From: Planctomycetota bacterium
GTDB lineage: Bacteria; Planctomycetota; UBA8108; UBA1146
DNA length: 9,541 nt
Assembly (NCBI GenBank): GCA_002691835.1
Contig: NZJA01000036.1
Span: 1-9,541, forward strand
Direction: 5' to 3'
Shown here: one piece after another, positions 8,577 to 9,541 of the stretch
Position numbering within the stretch: position 1 is the first letter of the stretch
Layout of the letters: every line of letters begins with the position of its first letter
Notes under the pieces: generated by a model
Database searches by the model: none
The model's input: only the letters and a program-made list of their open reading frames with translations
What the model was told of the DNA's origin: nothing
Position numbers and translations under genes: made by a program

Positions 8577-9133
8577 CGCGACCGGGTTTTAAGCCGAGCC
8601 GCGCCGGGTTGAATCCCTCCTGGTGTTGTGTCTACGCGACGCGCGAGAACTCTCCTTCGCGCTGGCGCACTCGCGGCCTCTCCCGCGCCTCTCAATGAGA
8701 TGACTCGATAGGTTCGAAGTCGAAGTCACACCCAGGCGCGCGGCCTCCGATTCGCAAATTTCATCCTGATGACTATTTGCCCATATGTATGCACGTCGAG
8801 TACAAATGACTCAGGAATGACGGTTCAACGCGTTCCATACACCAGGAAACAGAGATCGACTTTTGAGATTCCTCCTCCGCGCCTTTTGAGATGGTGGATC
8901 AGCCTCTGCCGTCAAAGGACCTCCAGAACGACGCGCTCCGCGGGTCGAGCACCGCGGGCGGCCACCCACGCCGGTCGGGAGCGGGGGAAACCAACGCAGG
9001 GAGACGGGAACGATCCCGCGCGGGTGTGAACCGGAGGGGGCGATACGGCGGTAGGGATCGGGGCACAGAGCGGACGCGCCGTCTGGAGAGGGGGGAGAGA
9101 CGCGGCGAGCCGAATCTGCGAATCTTGCGTCGC
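8577..9133. promoter_or_regulatory. Divergent promoter region between alpha-COP and the right-edge gene
   Basis: This stretch of 557 bp separates the alpha-COP start (leftward) from the ATG at 9134 (rightward). About 8690-8870 is clearly AT-richer than the surroundings and is the likeliest core promoter zone. It holds several same-orientation TGAC cores: TGACTCG at 8701, TGACTA at 8770, TGACTCA at 8807 (a perfect AP-1/GCN4-type bZIP site) and TGACG at 8818, plus tandem GAAGTC copies around 8717-8728. From about 8975 to 9110 the + strand is G- and purine-rich, probably the 5' leader of the right-edge gene or a coded N-terminal extension. I see no clear TATA box and no convincing gene on either strand. 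Confidence 0.45.
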
Positions 9134-9541
9134 ATGGCGACCGCGGGCGAGCGAGCGCACGGGGTGGTGGCCCAACCGGCGAATCCAAAGTACCGGCTGG
9201 TGCACATAGGCTTCACCTCACCCGGCGGCCCGACGCACAACGTCGATAAGAACGCGTGCGGGTACCGCTACGACTCCATCGGCATATGCAACGGAGTCAT
9301 CAACGCGGGCGCGTCCTGCGAGCGGCTGCAGTACGACCCGACCGATCCCGCTCGCATGGCTGAAGAACTCGGCAGGTACGACGGGTACATCGTGCGCATC
9401 AACCCGGGACAGCTGTCCAGACCCGGGGTGCCCACCGGCGCGCAACAGGTCTTCGATGAACTCATGGACTCGTTCGTGCACGCGGGTAAGCCCGTGTGGT
9501 CGTCGCCGCAGGTGCAAAAGAGCATGGGAGCGAAGGACGCG
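9134..9541 (+). CDS. 5' part of an unidentified gene; possible ATP-grasp-like (Cj0069/DUF6815-type) protein, cut by window end
   Basis: The frame is open from ATG 9134 to the last base, giving 136 residues with no stop, so this is a 3'-truncated gene. It looks coded: balanced composition and a structured pattern, with YRLVHIGFTSPGG (residues 20-32), GICNGVINAG (50-59), then RYDGYIVRINPGQLS (about 80-94), VFDELMDSF and GKPVWSSPQVQKSMGAKDA at the end. The order 'YDGYIVRINP... G..VWS.P......MG.KDA' recalls the N-terminal half of the ATP-grasp-like Cj0069 family, where a similar region precedes the ATP-binding Lys. This is from memory and only moderately sure. The start is uncertain: the same frame is open back to an upstream ATG at 8891, adding 81 Arg-rich residues, after a stop at 8864-8866. 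I chose 9134 because conserved-looking sequence begins shortly after it and the upstream part resembles purine-rich leader. It is divergent from alpha-COP. Confidence 0.6.
   Translation, partial: MATAGERAHGVVAQPANPKYRLVHIGFTSPGGPTHNVDKNACGYRYDSIGICNGVINAGASCERLQYDPTDPARMAEELGRYDGYIVRINPGQLSRPGVPTGAQQVFDELMDSFVHAGKPVWSSPQVQKSMGAKDA

Noticed and set aside
8769..9029. An 86-codon + strand open frame in the divergent promoter region, and a 125-codon - strand one at 8811-9188.
   Set aside because: Compositions are unlike the neighbouring genes, there are no motifs, and they overlap the likely promoter and the start of the right-edge gene in other frames.

Overview
The window looks like nuclear DNA from a compact, GC-rich green picoalga. 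A Micromonas-like prasinophyte is my best guess, but this is an inference. The grounds are: eukaryotic cytosolic-type genes interrupted by spliceosomal introns, very short intergenic gaps (137, 131 and about 560 bp), high GC in both exons and spacers, and a plant-type C-terminus on the coatomer subunit. I see no prokaryotic operon, mobile-element gene, RNA gene or CRISPR array.

Layout, left to right. (1) Positions 1-3291, + strand: most of a cytosolic leucyl-tRNA synthetase, entering from the left edge about 27 residues before its HIGH motif, with one 86-bp AT-rich intron. (2) Positions 3429-4211, + strand: an intact 260-residue SWEET (MtN3/saliva) sugar transporter lying head-to-tail behind the synthetase. 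(3) Positions 4343-8576, - strand: a complete coatomer alpha subunit (alpha-COP, 1233 residues by my splice model) in four exons, convergent with SWEET. (4) Positions 9134-9541, + strand: the 5' part of an unfinished gene divergent from alpha-COP. It may encode an ATP-grasp-like protein, but I do not recognise it with certainty.

The genes have unrelated housekeeping or transport roles: cytosolic translation, sugar movement across a membrane, and retrograde Golgi-to-ER vesicle coating. Nothing suggests one pathway or a gene cluster. What deserves a second look is structural. There are two intron classes: short AT-rich introns with GTGAGT donors, and longer GC-rich introns (186 and 284 bp) with GTGCGC or GTACGA donors whose composition matches the exons. 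One of the GC-rich introns is a stop-free multiple of three. Alpha-COP introns are confined to its 5' end. The SWEET 5' leader holds a credible unannotated intron. The right-edge gene has an ambiguous start with a possible Arg-rich extension.

I found no convincing previously undescribed biological system. The right-edge gene is the main unresolved protein, and the GC-rich introns are the main unresolved DNA elements.
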